From contig NZ_JALPRP010000002.1 in the NCBI RefSeq assembly GCF_023195915.1, positions 434,001 to 498,000 on the forward strand: a DNA stretch of 64,000 nucleotides. The letters are read 5' to 3'. This document shows, in pieces, positions 53,028 through 61,834 of the stretch (position 1 is the stretch's first letter; each line of letters begins with the position of its first letter). This DNA is from Methanoculleus sp. 7T (GTDB taxonomy: Archaea; Halobacteriota; Methanomicrobia; Methanomicrobiales; Methanoculleaceae). The translations under genes were made by a program, and so were the position numbers. The notes under the pieces are model-generated. The model saw nothing but the letters and a program-made list of their open reading frames with translations. It was not told the origin of the DNA and ran no database searches.

Positions 53028-53643
53028 CGAGGTTGTAGTTATTCAGCCGGGTGATGAGCGAGCACAGAAGATCGCCCGGGCAATGGCGAGCCAGACGGCG
53101 AACGCGGTCATTCAGGCCTTCGGCAGCGGGCCGCTGACGTCTTCGGAGGTTGCCCGGCGGATGGGTATCCCCATCACCACCGCCTCCTATCACATCGACA
53201 ACCTCCTCGACGCCGGGCTCCTCGAGGTCATGGAGACCCGTTGGAGCGAGAAAGGGCGCGAGGTGAAGGTCTACGGCCTTGCGAACCAGGTGCTCATCAT
53301 CGCGTCGCCGGAAAGCGACCTCCGGTCGGTTCTGCAGAAGTACGCGACGCTCTTTGGCATCGTCGTCCTCGCAAGCCTCGGGCTCTGGGCGCTCCTCCCG
53401 GCGGTGCTACCCGCCCTCGGGGGTGTGCCGCCCGAGCCGAGGCTCGCCGGGGGCGTGGAAGAGGTCTCTGCGTTCAGGGCACCCCCCATGGACAATGCCG
53501 CCGGTACGCCGCCGGTCCATGACCTTGTTATGGGTTTCTTCTTCGGGGCATGCGCGGTGCTGCTCGCGCTGTTGGCATACGAAGTCTACTACTGGTGGCG
53601 CACATCGCCGCGATACCGGGTGGAAAAAGAGCAGGATGAGTGA
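53020..53643 (+). CDS. Winged-helix regulator with two C-terminal membrane helices
   Basis: 207 residues from the ATG at 53020, overlapping alaS by 8 bp. An ArsR-like wHTH lies at about 15-85 (TSSEVARRMGIPITTASYHIDNLLDAGLLEV). Membrane helices are at about 108-127 (LFGIVVLASLGLWALLPAVL) and 168-188 (FFFGACAVLLALLAYEVYYWW). A membrane-bound DNA-binding protein of this sort is frequent in methanogens; its signal is unknown. Confidence 0.85.
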   Translation: MVDEVVVIQPGDERAQKIARAMASQTANAVIQAFGSGPLTSSEVARRMGIPITTASYHIDNLLDAGLLEVMETRWSEKGREVKVYGLANQVLIIASPESDLRSVLQKYATLFGIVVLASLGLWALLPAVLPALGGVPPEPRLAGGVEEVSAFRAPPMDNAAGTPPVHDLVMGFFFGACAVLLALLAYEVYYWWRTSPRYRVEKEQDE

Positions 53644-53674
53644 GAGGAGTTGAAGTAGGGGGCGTCTGGAGTCT

Positions 53675-53803
53675 TTACCGTCGCCCCCTGGCAACTCCGG
53701 CTTCCGACGGTTTTCCGCTCCCTGCTTCAACTTTCGCCCCGCACTTTGGGCACCGCGTCTTCTTCGGGTTGATCTCTGCACCGCAACTGTAGCATTTCGG
53801 CAT
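53675..53803 (-). CDS. 42-residue zinc-ribbon protein
   Basis: Frame from ATG 53803 to TAA 53675: MPKCYSCGAEINPKKTRCPK followed by CGAKVEAGSG and a basic end. CxxC pairs (CYSC and CPKC) form a minimal zinc ribbon. A GGTG lies about 10 bp before the start. It is below the usual gene length limit but the motif is clear. Role unknown. Confidence 0.75.
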   Translation of the reverse strand: MPKCYSCGAEINPKKTRCPKCGAKVEAGSGKPSEAGVARGRR

Positions 53804-54163
53804 GGTACATCACCACAATAGGCCTGATCGGAGTGTGATACCTTAAGGCTATCCAATGGTGATCTGTTCTGGGATGCCGGCAGCGGCCGGAAGGGCCCCG
53901 GGCAGGTCGAAATGGATAAAACGGAGTTCTTTTCCGGCGAACACCGACCCAAAAGCGGCAGACCGTTTTCCCGCCCACCGGTGCGGATTTCCCTTCCCGC
54001 TATCTCATAGGTCGTACTCTCTTCGAGGCCCCAAACAGAGAATAGCGAACATCCCTCGCAGCTCAAGGCCGAGGGCTTGCTGCTGCGCCCCGAGAACTCC
54101 GGAATTGTAAAAATGTATCCATATCTGGCATATATAGATACCATTGTGTACTAAAACGATCAT
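53804..54163. other. Intergenic region before the restriction-modification genes
   Basis: About 360 bp. The last 50 bp are A/T-rich (CATATATAGATACC near 54128-54141), a TATA box for the HTH-methyltransferase pair. A minus-strand frame across 53407-54144 has poor codon use and crosses two genes; it was not called. Confidence 0.45.
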
Positions 54164-54433
54164 ATGGACGATGAACTCATCCGCGCGCTCTCTTTCACAA
54201 AAGCATCGCGGTATCGCCGAAAAGTGTTGGAGTCCTTGGACTCCGCGATACTTACGCCGTCGGAGATCGCAAAAAACATAGATACCCGGCTAAACCACGT
54301 ATCTATGTACCTAAAAGAACTCAAAGATGAGGGATTGGTCGTCTGCTTGAATGAAGAAGCGAAGAAAGGAAGGCTTTACCGGCTCACGGCATTGGGCGAA
54401 CAAGTCTACGGAATCGTGAAGAGGGACATATAA
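54164..54433 (+). CDS. Winged-helix regulator of the restriction-modification operon
   Basis: 89 residues, wHTH of ArsR/MarR kind (TPSEIAKNIDTRLNHVSMYLKELKDEGLVVCLN with a wing KKGRLYRLTALGEQV). Its stop overlaps the methyltransferase ATG by one base (TAATG), so it is translated with it. A control role for the R-M genes is inferred from position, not shown. Confidence 0.8.
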   Translation: MDDELIRALSFTKASRYRRKVLESLDSAILTPSEIAKNIDTRLNHVSMYLKELKDEGLVVCLNEEAKKGRLYRLTALGEQVYGIVKRDI

Positions 54434-55707
54434 TGGAGAAGAAGAAAATTCTAGACACATCTTGGGATTTCAGGGAGGACGACACAAAGATCAGCAATCA
54501 TGGTTTTCACTCCTACCCCGCGATGATGATTCCGCAGGTGGCGCGACGGCTCATCGAGACCTACGGCTCCGAGGCGGAGGTCCTCTGCGACCCGTTCATG
54601 GGGACCGGAACTTCCATCTTGGAGGCGAAACTGCACCCCAACTTCAGGGTTGCCTACGGCATCGATATCAACCCGCTGGCGAGGCTGGTCGCAAAAGTCA
54701 AGACCACCCCGATACCCTACGGCATACTCTCGCAGTTCGCCAACCTCGTCATGGACCGCTGCGACGAAGAGATCGCGAACATGAAGAAGGCGGATATCGA
54801 TCTCCCGGATTTCAACAATATCGAATACTGGTTTAAGCCCCAAGTTATCCGGGATCTCGCAATAATTCAGAGAACCATCGAGTCCGTCGACTGTCCCGAC
54901 CCACGGATCCGCGAAGATATCAAGGATTTTCTGCTCGTCTCGTTCTCCGAGACGGTCCGCCTGGCTTCAAACACCCGGAACGGAGAGTTCAAACTCTACC
55001 GGATGGCCCCCGAAGCCCTCAAGAAACACCATCCCAAAACAAGCAGCATATTCCGAGAGAAGACAGCGGCCAACCTCGAGCGGATGCAAGCATTCGAGCG
55101 GGAAGCAGGAGCCTGCAGCATCCATATCCTCAACGAGGATACCCGTGAGAGAACGTCGATCCCCGATAGGTCCGTCGATATCATCGTGACTTCGCCGCCG
55201 TACGGGGATAGTTTCACAACGGTGGCGTACGGGCAATTCTCACGGCTCTCTCTTGAGTGGCTGGGGTTCGACAGCAAAGAGGTTCGGAAGATCGACAAAA
55301 TCAGCCTCGGAGGCATCCCCGCCCCGGACTTGAGCACCTCGTTGGAATCCCCCCTGTTATCCTCGACCATCCGAAAGATCGGCAGCATAGACCCCAAACG
55401 GGCAAAGGAGGTCTTGAGTTTCTATCTCGACTTCAACCTCTGTGTGGAGGAGATAGACCGGTTTATGAAGCCCGGCGGCTACTTATGTTTCGTTGTCGGA
55501 AACCGGACGGTGAAGAAGCAGCAGATCCCGACCGACGACATCATCGTGGAACTCTTCCAAGCGCAGGCCGACTATCTGCACGAGAAGACCATCGTCCGGA
55601 ATATACCGAATAAACGAATGCCGAAGGCAAACAGCCCGACAAACGTCAAAGGGGAACTCTCATCCACCATGAATCACGAATACATCGTGATCCTGCAGAA
55701 GCAGTGA
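54433..55707 (+). CDS. DNA methyltransferase with TSPPY motif
   Basis: 424 residues. The SAM-binding motif I is DPFMGTGTSILEA (about 54-66) and the catalytic motif IV is TSPPYGD (about 255-261), found in N4-cytosine and some N6-adenine enzymes. Motif I precedes motif IV with a long helical region between. The nearby MvaI/BcnI-family nuclease suggests that its site is a CCNGG-like sequence, with N4-cytosine methylation. GC content is a little lower than in the flanks, in line with transfer. Confidence 0.85.
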   Translation: MEKKKILDTSWDFREDDTKISNHGFHSYPAMMIPQVARRLIETYGSEAEVLCDPFMGTGTSILEAKLHPNFRVAYGIDINPLARLVAKVKTTPIPYGILSQFANLVMDRCDEEIANMKKADIDLPDFNNIEYWFKPQVIRDLAIIQRTIESVDCPDPRIREDIKDFLLVSFSETVRLASNTRNGEFKLYRMAPEALKKHHPKTSSIFREKTAANLERMQAFEREAGACSIHILNEDTRERTSIPDRSVDIIVTSPPYGDSFTTVAYGQFSRLSLEWLGFDSKEVRKIDKISLGGIPAPDLSTSLESPLLSSTIRKIGSIDPKRAKEVLSFYLDFNLCVEEIDRFMKPGGYLCFVVGNRTVKKQQIPTDDIIVELFQAQADYLHEKTIVRNIPNKRMPKANSPTNVKGELSSTMNHEYIVILQKQ

Positions 55708-55821
55708 TATTCTCTTTTTTAGTTCCCTCAAAACCCATTCCGGCCACGACAAGGTGCGGCATCCCCCCGGATCCGCCTTTCCCGCACGATGATACCTACC
55801 GGCAGAACGGCAGGGGCCCGG

Positions 55822-56541
55822 CTAGAGCAACTGTTCACGCTCTTCAAAGCATTTATCCAACTCTTTCGGCGGTATGCGGAATGCGGTGCCGTGATCGTGA
55901 GTCCGACCATCGGGGTATTGCCCTATGCGGATATCGATCTTCACAACACCGTCGCGGAGAAGGTCAAGAAAATTCGGATAACTGAAACCCCTCAGGAACC
56001 ATGCCTCGTTGAACCTGAACTCTTCGTTCGGTCCGGTCCCCCGTGCATCAGCGATGACGTAGTAGAGTTGCCCTGATTTGTACTTTCTCAAGAAAGCATT
56101 CTTCAACCCGTCTCTTGTCCAGAAAGCTTCTATCTCATCATCGAAATTTTGAATGCAGACTCTCTTCGATCCGTTCTCACGGATAATGCCGAGCTTCAAC
56201 CCGCTCTCGCCTCTGAGGGCCGTCTCAACCCCGAGAGACAGCGTGCGGTGCAGGATATTCCGACCGTCCCTCGGCGACTCATATCCGTATCTTCGCAGTA
56301 GCGTTGTATTCACCCCCGCAGGCGAAGGTGATTTTGTAAATAGGGTGAGCATACTCGACGAACCCCTTCTTGCCGCCTTTAACTCGGTCTCCTCGGTATC
56401 GGGCCCTTGTATGTTGTTTTCTGCTATGCCGAGGAGATCCTCGAGCGTTTTTCCGATACCGGTGTCGTTAGACCGATGGGTACGTACATAGGTCGTAGGA
56501 AGAGCGCGCAATCGCCGAACGAACTCTTCATGCGTGAGCAT
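55822..56541 (-). CDS. MvaI/BcnI-family restriction endonuclease
   Basis: 239 residues, convergent to the methyltransferase. The N-terminal block TGIGKTLEDLLGIAENNIQG and P-D48-T-E-E-T-E53-L-K55 give the D-x4-E-x-K arrangement of the MvaI/BcnI family (PD-(D/E)XK fold). Length agrees with BcnI and MvaI (about 240). Those enzymes cut CCSGG and CCWGG as monomers. The DNA here is clearly richer in A+T than the window average, so recent acquisition is likely. The family call is good; the site is not proven. Confidence 0.85.
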   Translation of the reverse strand: MLTHEEFVRRLRALPTTYVRTHRSNDTGIGKTLEDLLGIAENNIQGPDTEETELKAARRGSSSMLTLFTKSPSPAGVNTTLLRRYGYESPRDGRNILHRTLSLGVETALRGESGLKLGIIRENGSKRVCIQNFDDEIEAFWTRDGLKNAFLRKYKSGQLYYVIADARGTGPNEEFRFNEAWFLRGFSYPNFLDLLRDGVVKIDIRIGQYPDGRTHDHGTAFRIPPKELDKCFEEREQLL

Positions 56542-56725
56542 ACGTAAGGTTCTGCGAGCTCTCCGAAGAATGAGTGATACAGCATACGTACAAGTTAACC
56601 AATCTGCGAGGTTGCCCGGAAACAGTTGAACTGCTCACCTGGCGGACGGCAGCGCGGACCGCCGTGCAGGAAAGGTATATGCCGTCTCATTTCATACTAG
56701 TTTGAAACGGGGAGATGATGGTTCG

Positions 56726-57112
56726 ATGGTAGAAAACACGGAGTGTCTCGACGAACCGCTGCCCCTTCCGCCGGAAGTCGAGGAGTCGCTCTGCCGGTGC
56801 GGCGGGATTGCAGGGCTGACCGGGCGGCTGCCGGACGACGAGGCTCTGGCGAGGGAGAGCGCTCTCCACCGCGCACTTGCCGACCCCATCAGGCTGAAGA
56901 TCCTAGCGATGCTCGCCGTCCAGCCGCTCTGCGTCTGCGTGATCAAAGCGGTGCTCGGGATGGCGGACTCAAAGTTATCCTACCATCTCTCGGTCCTGAA
57001 GAAGACCGGGCTGATCGCCGGCGAGGCGCAGGGCAACTGGATCATCTACAGCCTCACCGGCCTGGGCGACGAGTGGGCACGCTGCATCAGGGAAGGCAGC
57101 GGGACCCGATAG
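56726..57112 (+). CDS. ArsR-family metalloregulator
   Basis: 128 residues from the ATG at 56726, 11 bp after GGGGAG; an in-frame TTG eight codons up is possible. The wHTH holds the arsenic-type thiol motif C-V-C in QPLCVCVIKAVLGMADSKLSYHLSVLKKTGLI. An extra CRC pair lies in the N-terminal tail (ESLCRCGG), which may complete a metal site. It should repress its own gene until As(III)/Sb(III) or another thiophilic metal binds. No ars transporter is adjacent. Confidence 0.88.
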   Translation: MVENTECLDEPLPLPPEVEESLCRCGGIAGLTGRLPDDEALARESALHRALADPIRLKILAMLAVQPLCVCVIKAVLGMADSKLSYHLSVLKKTGLIAGEAQGNWIIYSLTGLGDEWARCIREGSGTR

Positions 57113-57493
57113 AGTCCGGACCCGGCGGAAAAATCAACCGCCGCACTACTTTTTGCCGCCCCGCTCTTAAACACAACAAAACCCGATCCGGGAGAATGAC
57201 AGCAGGCCTTGCCGGCACTGCCAGAAAAATAGGTCGGAATCGGCGGGAGAAAATTTCCGAGGTTTTATCCCGCGCTCTTCCGGCTTCCCTTGCGCCCCGG
57301 CACGGGCACATCGAGGTTTTTCTGGAACTCAAGATGGTTGTTCGACGGTCGTACAGACGCCCGCCGGTCCGGCCGGGCGCAACGAGTAGTCTCTGTCGTC
57401 ACTCGCGCCGTAGAGGTGTGAACGATTGGGCGTTCTGCCCAACCGTCCTTCGCACCTCATGGGCACTCGAGATCCTCTCCGGGAGAGAGAACC
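57113..57493. other. Intergenic region with hairpin
   Basis: About 380 bp between arsR and the end of fdhB. The nested inverted repeat at 57413-57458 is its only clear structure. No protein frame has credible codon use and no RNA family is recognised. Confidence 0.5.
57413..57458. terminator. Nested hairpin downstream of fdhB
   Basis: Inner stem TTGGGC/GCCCAA around GTTCT (57426-57442) and outer stem GAGGTG/CACCTC (57413-57418 and 57453-57458). It lies 36 bp past the fdhB stop on the minus strand. No U-run follows, so a role in mRNA 3'-end protection is also possible. Confidence 0.4.
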
Positions 57494-58732
57494 TTACTTG
57501 AACACGTCAAAGATCTGGTCGCTGCCGGTCGCGAAGAGCCGCTCCCGCTCCGCCTGCTCTTCAACAAGAGCAAGCACCGGGAGCTCCATGTCCACACCCG
57601 GGGTGTGGCCGAACATCTTCTCCATCTCGGTCTGCAGGGCGTGCATGTAGAGCGAGTTCGCGATCTCCATCGGGCAGTTCTCTTCGCACTGGCCGCAGTT
57701 GACACAGGAGTCCGATACGTGAGCGTAGCGGATCAGGTGGAACATGAACGGCACAGGGAGCACGCCCGGCGGCACCAGGTAGGGCTTCTTCGTGCTGCAC
57801 TCGACGCAGTAGCAGATCGGGCAGTTGTCGATGCAGGCGTAGCACTTGGTGCACCGGGACGAGTCCTCCATCATCTTCTGGAGGCGTTCCTTCCCGTTGC
57901 CGAGTTCCTCGAAGTAGCGTGCCCGCCACTTGTCGCCGAGCTTCAGCATCGCATTCTCGACCTTGCCGCGGATCTCGATCCCCTTCGGGTTCGCGGGTTC
58001 CGTGGCAACAGCTCCGGCCTTCGCGGCCCTGCTCAGGAGGTCGGCGCCCTTCTCGGAGCAGACCTCGACGAACGTGGCCTTGCCGGCGCGCTCGCCGATG
58101 ACACCCCAGTTGCCGCAGGCGAGGTCGGCCTGGCGCGGGATCTTCATCTTGCACCGGCGGCAGTTCGACCGGCGGCCGAAGCCCTCTTCCTCGAGTTCGT
58201 CCATCGAGATGCCCTTGTGCTGGCCATCCTTCGTGACGATGATGAACTGGCCCTTGTCGATCTCTTCCTTGACGACGTCGTTGGGGTCGACCCCGAACTT
58301 CTCGCGGATCATCTTCCGGGCGGTCACCGGGCTGACCGAGCCGCCGCAGTTGACGCCGATCAAGAGGAGGTTGTCCAGGTTGACCTGGTTGCGCTTCGCA
58401 AGCTCGTAGATGCCCATCGCGTCGCAACCCTTCACCGTCACGGCAAGGCGCATATCCTCGGCGCCCCCGAGGTACTTCTTGATCAGTTTCGCAAGCAGGA
58501 GCGTCCCGCAGTGGAGCGAGCCGGCCGTCTGTGCGATCTCGGCGGGGTCGGTGATCAGCGTCGGCACGGCATCGTAGAGGTCGACACCTTTCTTGACCGC
58601 CAGCACGCCGTCGACGATATCGTTCTCCAGGGCAAACTTAAGAAGCCCGGTCACCGCGCCGCCGCACTCCGCCACCTTGGCGATGTCGGGGCTCGTCGTC
58701 CAGGCGTATACCATATCTCCCTTCGCTACCAT
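57494..58732 (-). CDS. fdhB: Formate dehydrogenase beta subunit (F420-reducing)
   Basis: 412 residues from the ATG at 58732, one base after the fdhA stop. It is an F420-binding FrhB-like domain (about 60-260, with conserved KGCDAMGIYELAKRN and CGGSVSPVTARK) with ferredoxin motifs CTKCYACIDNCP and CVNCGQCEENCP near 295-360. It takes electrons from FdhA and reduces coenzyme F420, entering the hydrogenotrophic methanogenesis pathway. No fdhC transporter lies next to it. Confidence 0.95.
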   Translation of the reverse strand: MVAKGDMVYAWTTSPDIAKVAECGGAVTGLLKFALENDIVDGVLAVKKGVDLYDAVPTLITDPAEIAQTAGSLHCGTLLLAKLIKKYLGGAEDMRLAVTVKGCDAMGIYELAKRNQVNLDNLLLIGVNCGGSVSPVTARKMIREKFGVDPNDVVKEEIDKGQFIIVTKDGQHKGISMDELEEEGFGRRSNCRRCKMKIPRQADLACGNWGVIGERAGKATFVEVCSEKGADLLSRAAKAGAVATEPANPKGIEIRGKVENAMLKLGDKWRARYFEELGNGKERLQKMMEDSSRCTKCYACIDNCPICYCVECSTKKPYLVPPGVLPVPFMFHLIRYAHVSDSCVNCGQCEENCPMEIANSLYMHALQTEMEKMFGHTPGVDMELPVLALVEEQAERERLFATGSDQIFDVFK

Positions 58733-58733
58733 T

Positions 58734-60803
58734 TCACTGCACCCCCGTGATCTTCTCAACGGCAACCGCACTGTGCTTCAACTCCGGCATCTTCGAGAGC
58801 GGGTCCAGCACATTGTTCGTAAGCAGGTTCACAGATCCCTTCCCGCCGAAGTGCATCGTCATCATCAGCACGCCGGGCGCGACCTCATCGGTCACTCTGG
58901 CAAGGGCTTCCGCCTCACCGCGCCTGCTCCGGAGCCGGATCATCTCTCCGTTCTGGATCTTCAGCCGCGCGGCATCCTCTTCGTTGATCTGCACGTAGGC
59001 TTCGGGCACCTCGTGGTCGAGGATCTTCGCCCGGCCGGTCTGGGTCCGGGTGTGGTAGTGGAAGATCAGACGTCCGGTCATCAGGGTGAACGGATACTCG
59101 GCGTCGGCGACTTCAGCAGGCGGCCGGTACTCGAGCCCGAAGAAGGTGCCGAGACCGTCGGCCGCGGAGAACTTCTCGCGGTGCAGGATCGGGGTTCCCG
59201 GGTGCTCCAGGGTCGGGCAGGGCCAGTGCACGGACTCCGGCTTCTCCATCCTCGCGTAGGAGATGCCGGCCATCGACGGGGTGACCCGCCGCATGTCGTC
59301 CCAGATCTCCTCGGGTGAGTTGAAGTCGAATCCCTTGAGGCCAAGCTTGTGGGCGAGATCGACGAAGATCTGCCAGTCTTCCTTTGAATCGCCGGGGGTC
59401 TGCACGGCCTTCCTTATACGGTTGACACGCCGCTCGGCACTGGTGAACGTCCCGTCCTTCTCGGCGAAGGAGGCGCCGGGCAGGATAACGTCGGCATACT
59501 GGGCCGTCTCGGTCATGAAGAGGTCCTGCACGACCAGGAAGTCGAGTTTCTCAAGCGACTTCATGACGTGGTTCGCGTTGGGGTAGGAGACGACCGGGTT
59601 CAGCGCGAAGATGTACATCGCCTTGATCGGGTCGCCGCACTGGTTGATCTGCTCTGTCAGGGTCACGCCGTACTCGCTTGAAAGCCCGGTGACGCCCCAG
59701 AGTTCCTCCATCCGCTTCCGGGCGGCGGGGTCTTCACACTTCTGGTAGCCGGAGAAGACGTTCGGGTAGGCACCCATGTCGCAGGCGCCCTGGACGTTGT
59801 TCTGGCCACGGAGCGGGTTGACGCCGACTCCAGGTCTCCCAACGTTGCCGGTGAGCATCGCGAGGTTTCCGAGCGACCGGACGTTGTCGGTACCGGTCGA
59901 GAGTTCCGTGATGCCGAGACAGTAGATGATCACCGCATTCTTGGCGCTCGCGTACATCCGGGCGATCTCCTTGACCCGCTCGGTGGGAACGCCGGTGATC
60001 GACTCGACATCCGCGTATTTCTCCACGACCTTCCTCATATCCTCGTATCCCTTCGTCCGCTTCTCGATGAACTCCTTGTCGTGGAGGTTCTCCTTGATGA
60101 TCCAGTACATCATCGAGTTGATCAGGGCGATGTTCGTCGAGGGGTTGTAGCGGACATAGTGGTCGGCCAGGCGCGCCGTGGGCGTGTAGCGCGGGTCGCA
60201 GACGATGAGCGTCTTGCCCGCCTTCTTTGCCTGGAGAATCCGGCGGCCGGCGAGCGGGTGTGCCTCAACCGAGTTTGCCCCAATCATGAAGATGAGGTCC
60301 GTGTTCGCGAGGTCCTCGAAGGGGTTCGTCGCGGCACCGGAGCCGAACGAGAGCGAGAGCCCCGCGACGGACGGTCCGTGGCAGATACGCGCGCAGTTGT
60401 CGATGTTGTTGGTCTTAAAGGCCACCCGCGCGAGTTTCTGCAAGGCGTAGCACTCTTCGTTCGGCGTCCGGCACGAGACTTGGAAGCCGAGGGACTTCGG
60501 TCCGAACTTCTCGTAGGTCTCCTTGAACTTCGAGGCGACGAGACCGAGCGCCTCGTCCCAGGATGCTTCCACAAACTTGCCGTTCTTCTTAATGAGGGGC
60601 TTTGTCAGCCGGTCGGGGCTCTGCACGAATTCCCAGCAGGTGGCTCCCTTGGGACAGAGCTTTCCCTCGTTAATCGGGGTCCTCTTGTAGGGTTCTACCC
60701 CCACGAGTTTGCCGTCGTTCACCACAAGGTTGAGTCCGCACCCTACACCGCAGTACGGGCAGGTCGTGGGAACGTAACGTAACTTTCCGTTGGTTTCTGT
60801 CAT
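58734..60803 (-). CDS. fdhA: Formate dehydrogenase alpha subunit (molybdopterin)
   Basis: 689 residues, preceded by GGGAG eight bases before the ATG. The 4Fe-4S cluster is bound by C15, C18, C22 and C50. The metal ligand in NCARICHGPSVAGL is C141 with H142 beside it, where E. coli FdhF has selenocysteine, so this is the Cys form. Bis-MGD binding stretches are present through to the C-terminal dinucleotide-binding domain (FTLMTGRLIFHYHTRTQTGR). It oxidises formate to CO2. A TATA box at 60896-60903 gives a leader of about 65 nt. Confidence 0.96.
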   Translation of the reverse strand: MTETNGKLRYVPTTCPYCGVGCGLNLVVNDGKLVGVEPYKRTPINEGKLCPKGATCWEFVQSPDRLTKPLIKKNGKFVEASWDEALGLVASKFKETYEKFGPKSLGFQVSCRTPNEECYALQKLARVAFKTNNIDNCARICHGPSVAGLSLSFGSGAATNPFEDLANTDLIFMIGANSVEAHPLAGRRILQAKKAGKTLIVCDPRYTPTARLADHYVRYNPSTNIALINSMMYWIIKENLHDKEFIEKRTKGYEDMRKVVEKYADVESITGVPTERVKEIARMYASAKNAVIIYCLGITELSTGTDNVRSLGNLAMLTGNVGRPGVGVNPLRGQNNVQGACDMGAYPNVFSGYQKCEDPAARKRMEELWGVTGLSSEYGVTLTEQINQCGDPIKAMYIFALNPVVSYPNANHVMKSLEKLDFLVVQDLFMTETAQYADVILPGASFAEKDGTFTSAERRVNRIRKAVQTPGDSKEDWQIFVDLAHKLGLKGFDFNSPEEIWDDMRRVTPSMAGISYARMEKPESVHWPCPTLEHPGTPILHREKFSAADGLGTFFGLEYRPPAEVADAEYPFTLMTGRLIFHYHTRTQTGRAKILDHEVPEAYVQINEEDAARLKIQNGEMIRLRSRRGEAEALARVTDEVAPGVLMMTMHFGGKGSVNLLTNNVLDPLSKMPELKHSAVAVEKITGVQ

Positions 60804-61123
60804 TCACATTCTCCCGGTTGTTGCATTCAACGTCGGTTGCCAAGCATGTCAGGAAAGGACGGACATACTTACAATAGTTTTACTCTACTAGGTAGTATAT
60901 AAATTTAAACATACTCTTTTAACAATTGACGATTCTCCACCAAGTATAATTAATCACTTTTGAATTCCGGTCGGAGCCAGTGGAGAATGGGGGCCATATA
61001 ACATCCCATATCAGATTAGGGAGTAAATTATATGAATTCTACTGAAATATCCCCATATATGTAAAATGAATCTGGTTGAACAATCCAAAATGTTTACAAC
61101 CAACCTTGGCCAAATACTCTTCC
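60804..61123. other. Divergent promoter region of fdhAB and the FmdE gene
   Basis: About 320 bp, A/T-rich. The minus-strand TATA box TTTATATA is at 60896-60903. On the plus strand CATATATG at 61054-61061 fits a start of transcription near 61082, upstream of the FmdE start. No clear operator is seen. Confidence 0.55.
60896..60903 (-). promoter_or_regulatory. TATA box of the fdhAB operon
   Basis: TTTATATA on the minus strand within an A/T-rich window (TTTAAATTTATATACTACC), 93 bp before the fdhA ATG. Confidence 0.6.
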
Positions 61124-61765
61124 GTGCAACCGAGACTGAATCACACATGGGACGATATCGAGGCCAGGCTCGAATCGAAAAATTCCACTCCGGAGTTGAT
61201 TGAGCATTTCCGGAGATGCATCGGCTTCCATACATTTGCGGCCCCCGGGCTTCTGATCGGGGTCTTCATGGTGGACTATGCCTTGGAACTCCTGGATCCT
61301 CCGGAAAACGAGAAGATCTATGCGGTCTGTGAATCCACAAAGTGCCTGCCTGACGCCCTGCAGGTTATCGCTCACTGCACGGTCGGCAACGGCCGTCTCC
61401 GGGTGCTCCCGATAGGGAAGTTTGCCATCACCATGAACCGGCCGGCCGAGACTGCGCAGGTAGACGGGATCCGCGTCTTCCTCGACGGCGAGAAGATGGG
61501 CCAGTATCCGACGTTTGCCCTCTGGTATACCAAAGACCCGCTCTTCGACCCAAGGACACGGGGCACCGCATTGATCGACGAGATCATCGACGCGGGGCGC
61601 GACCTTCTCTCAGATGAGAGGGTGCGGGTGAAGGTTCCCAAGAAACAGCCTTGGGAGTCCGCCATCTGTACCATATGCGGCGAGATGGTCCCCGACAATC
61701 TGCTCGTCGACGGCGCCTGCGCCGACTGCCGGTCCCAGTCCTACTACGAGAAGACGGCATACTGA
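61124..61765 (+). CDS. FmdE-family protein with C-terminal zinc ribbon
   Basis: 213 residues if started at GTG 61124; TTGs at 61106 and 61076 in the same frame are alternatives, none with an SD. The FmdE domain (about 25-165) has the typical opening HFRRCIGFHTFAAPGLLIGVFMVDYALELL, then ESTKCLPDALQVIAHCTVGNGRLRV with Cys residues that may bind zinc. A C-terminal ribbon CTICGEMVPDN ... CADC follows. FmdE was first seen with molybdenum formylmethanofuran dehydrogenase. It lies divergent from fdhA, fitting a molybdenum or C1 context. Confidence 0.85.
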   Translation: MQPRLNHTWDDIEARLESKNSTPELIEHFRRCIGFHTFAAPGLLIGVFMVDYALELLDPPENEKIYAVCESTKCLPDALQVIAHCTVGNGRLRVLPIGKFAITMNRPAETAQVDGIRVFLDGEKMGQYPTFALWYTKDPLFDPRTRGTALIDEIIDAGRDLLSDERVRVKVPKKQPWESAICTICGEMVPDNLLVDGACADCRSQSYYEKTAY

Positions 61766-61834
61766 AAAGAGCGGCCTCTCACGTACGAGAAGAGCATATA
61801 GGGGCACAAGCCCCATCACCCCTGAGTGCACCGC

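Noticed and set aside
57087-57332. 81-codon minus-strand frame between arsR and fdhB
   Set aside because: Arg/Pro-rich string with no start signal or motif; it also overlaps the arsR end.
60378-60386. Selenocysteine site in FdhA
   Set aside because: The ligand codon in NCARICHGPS is Cys; no in-frame TGA interrupts fdhA.
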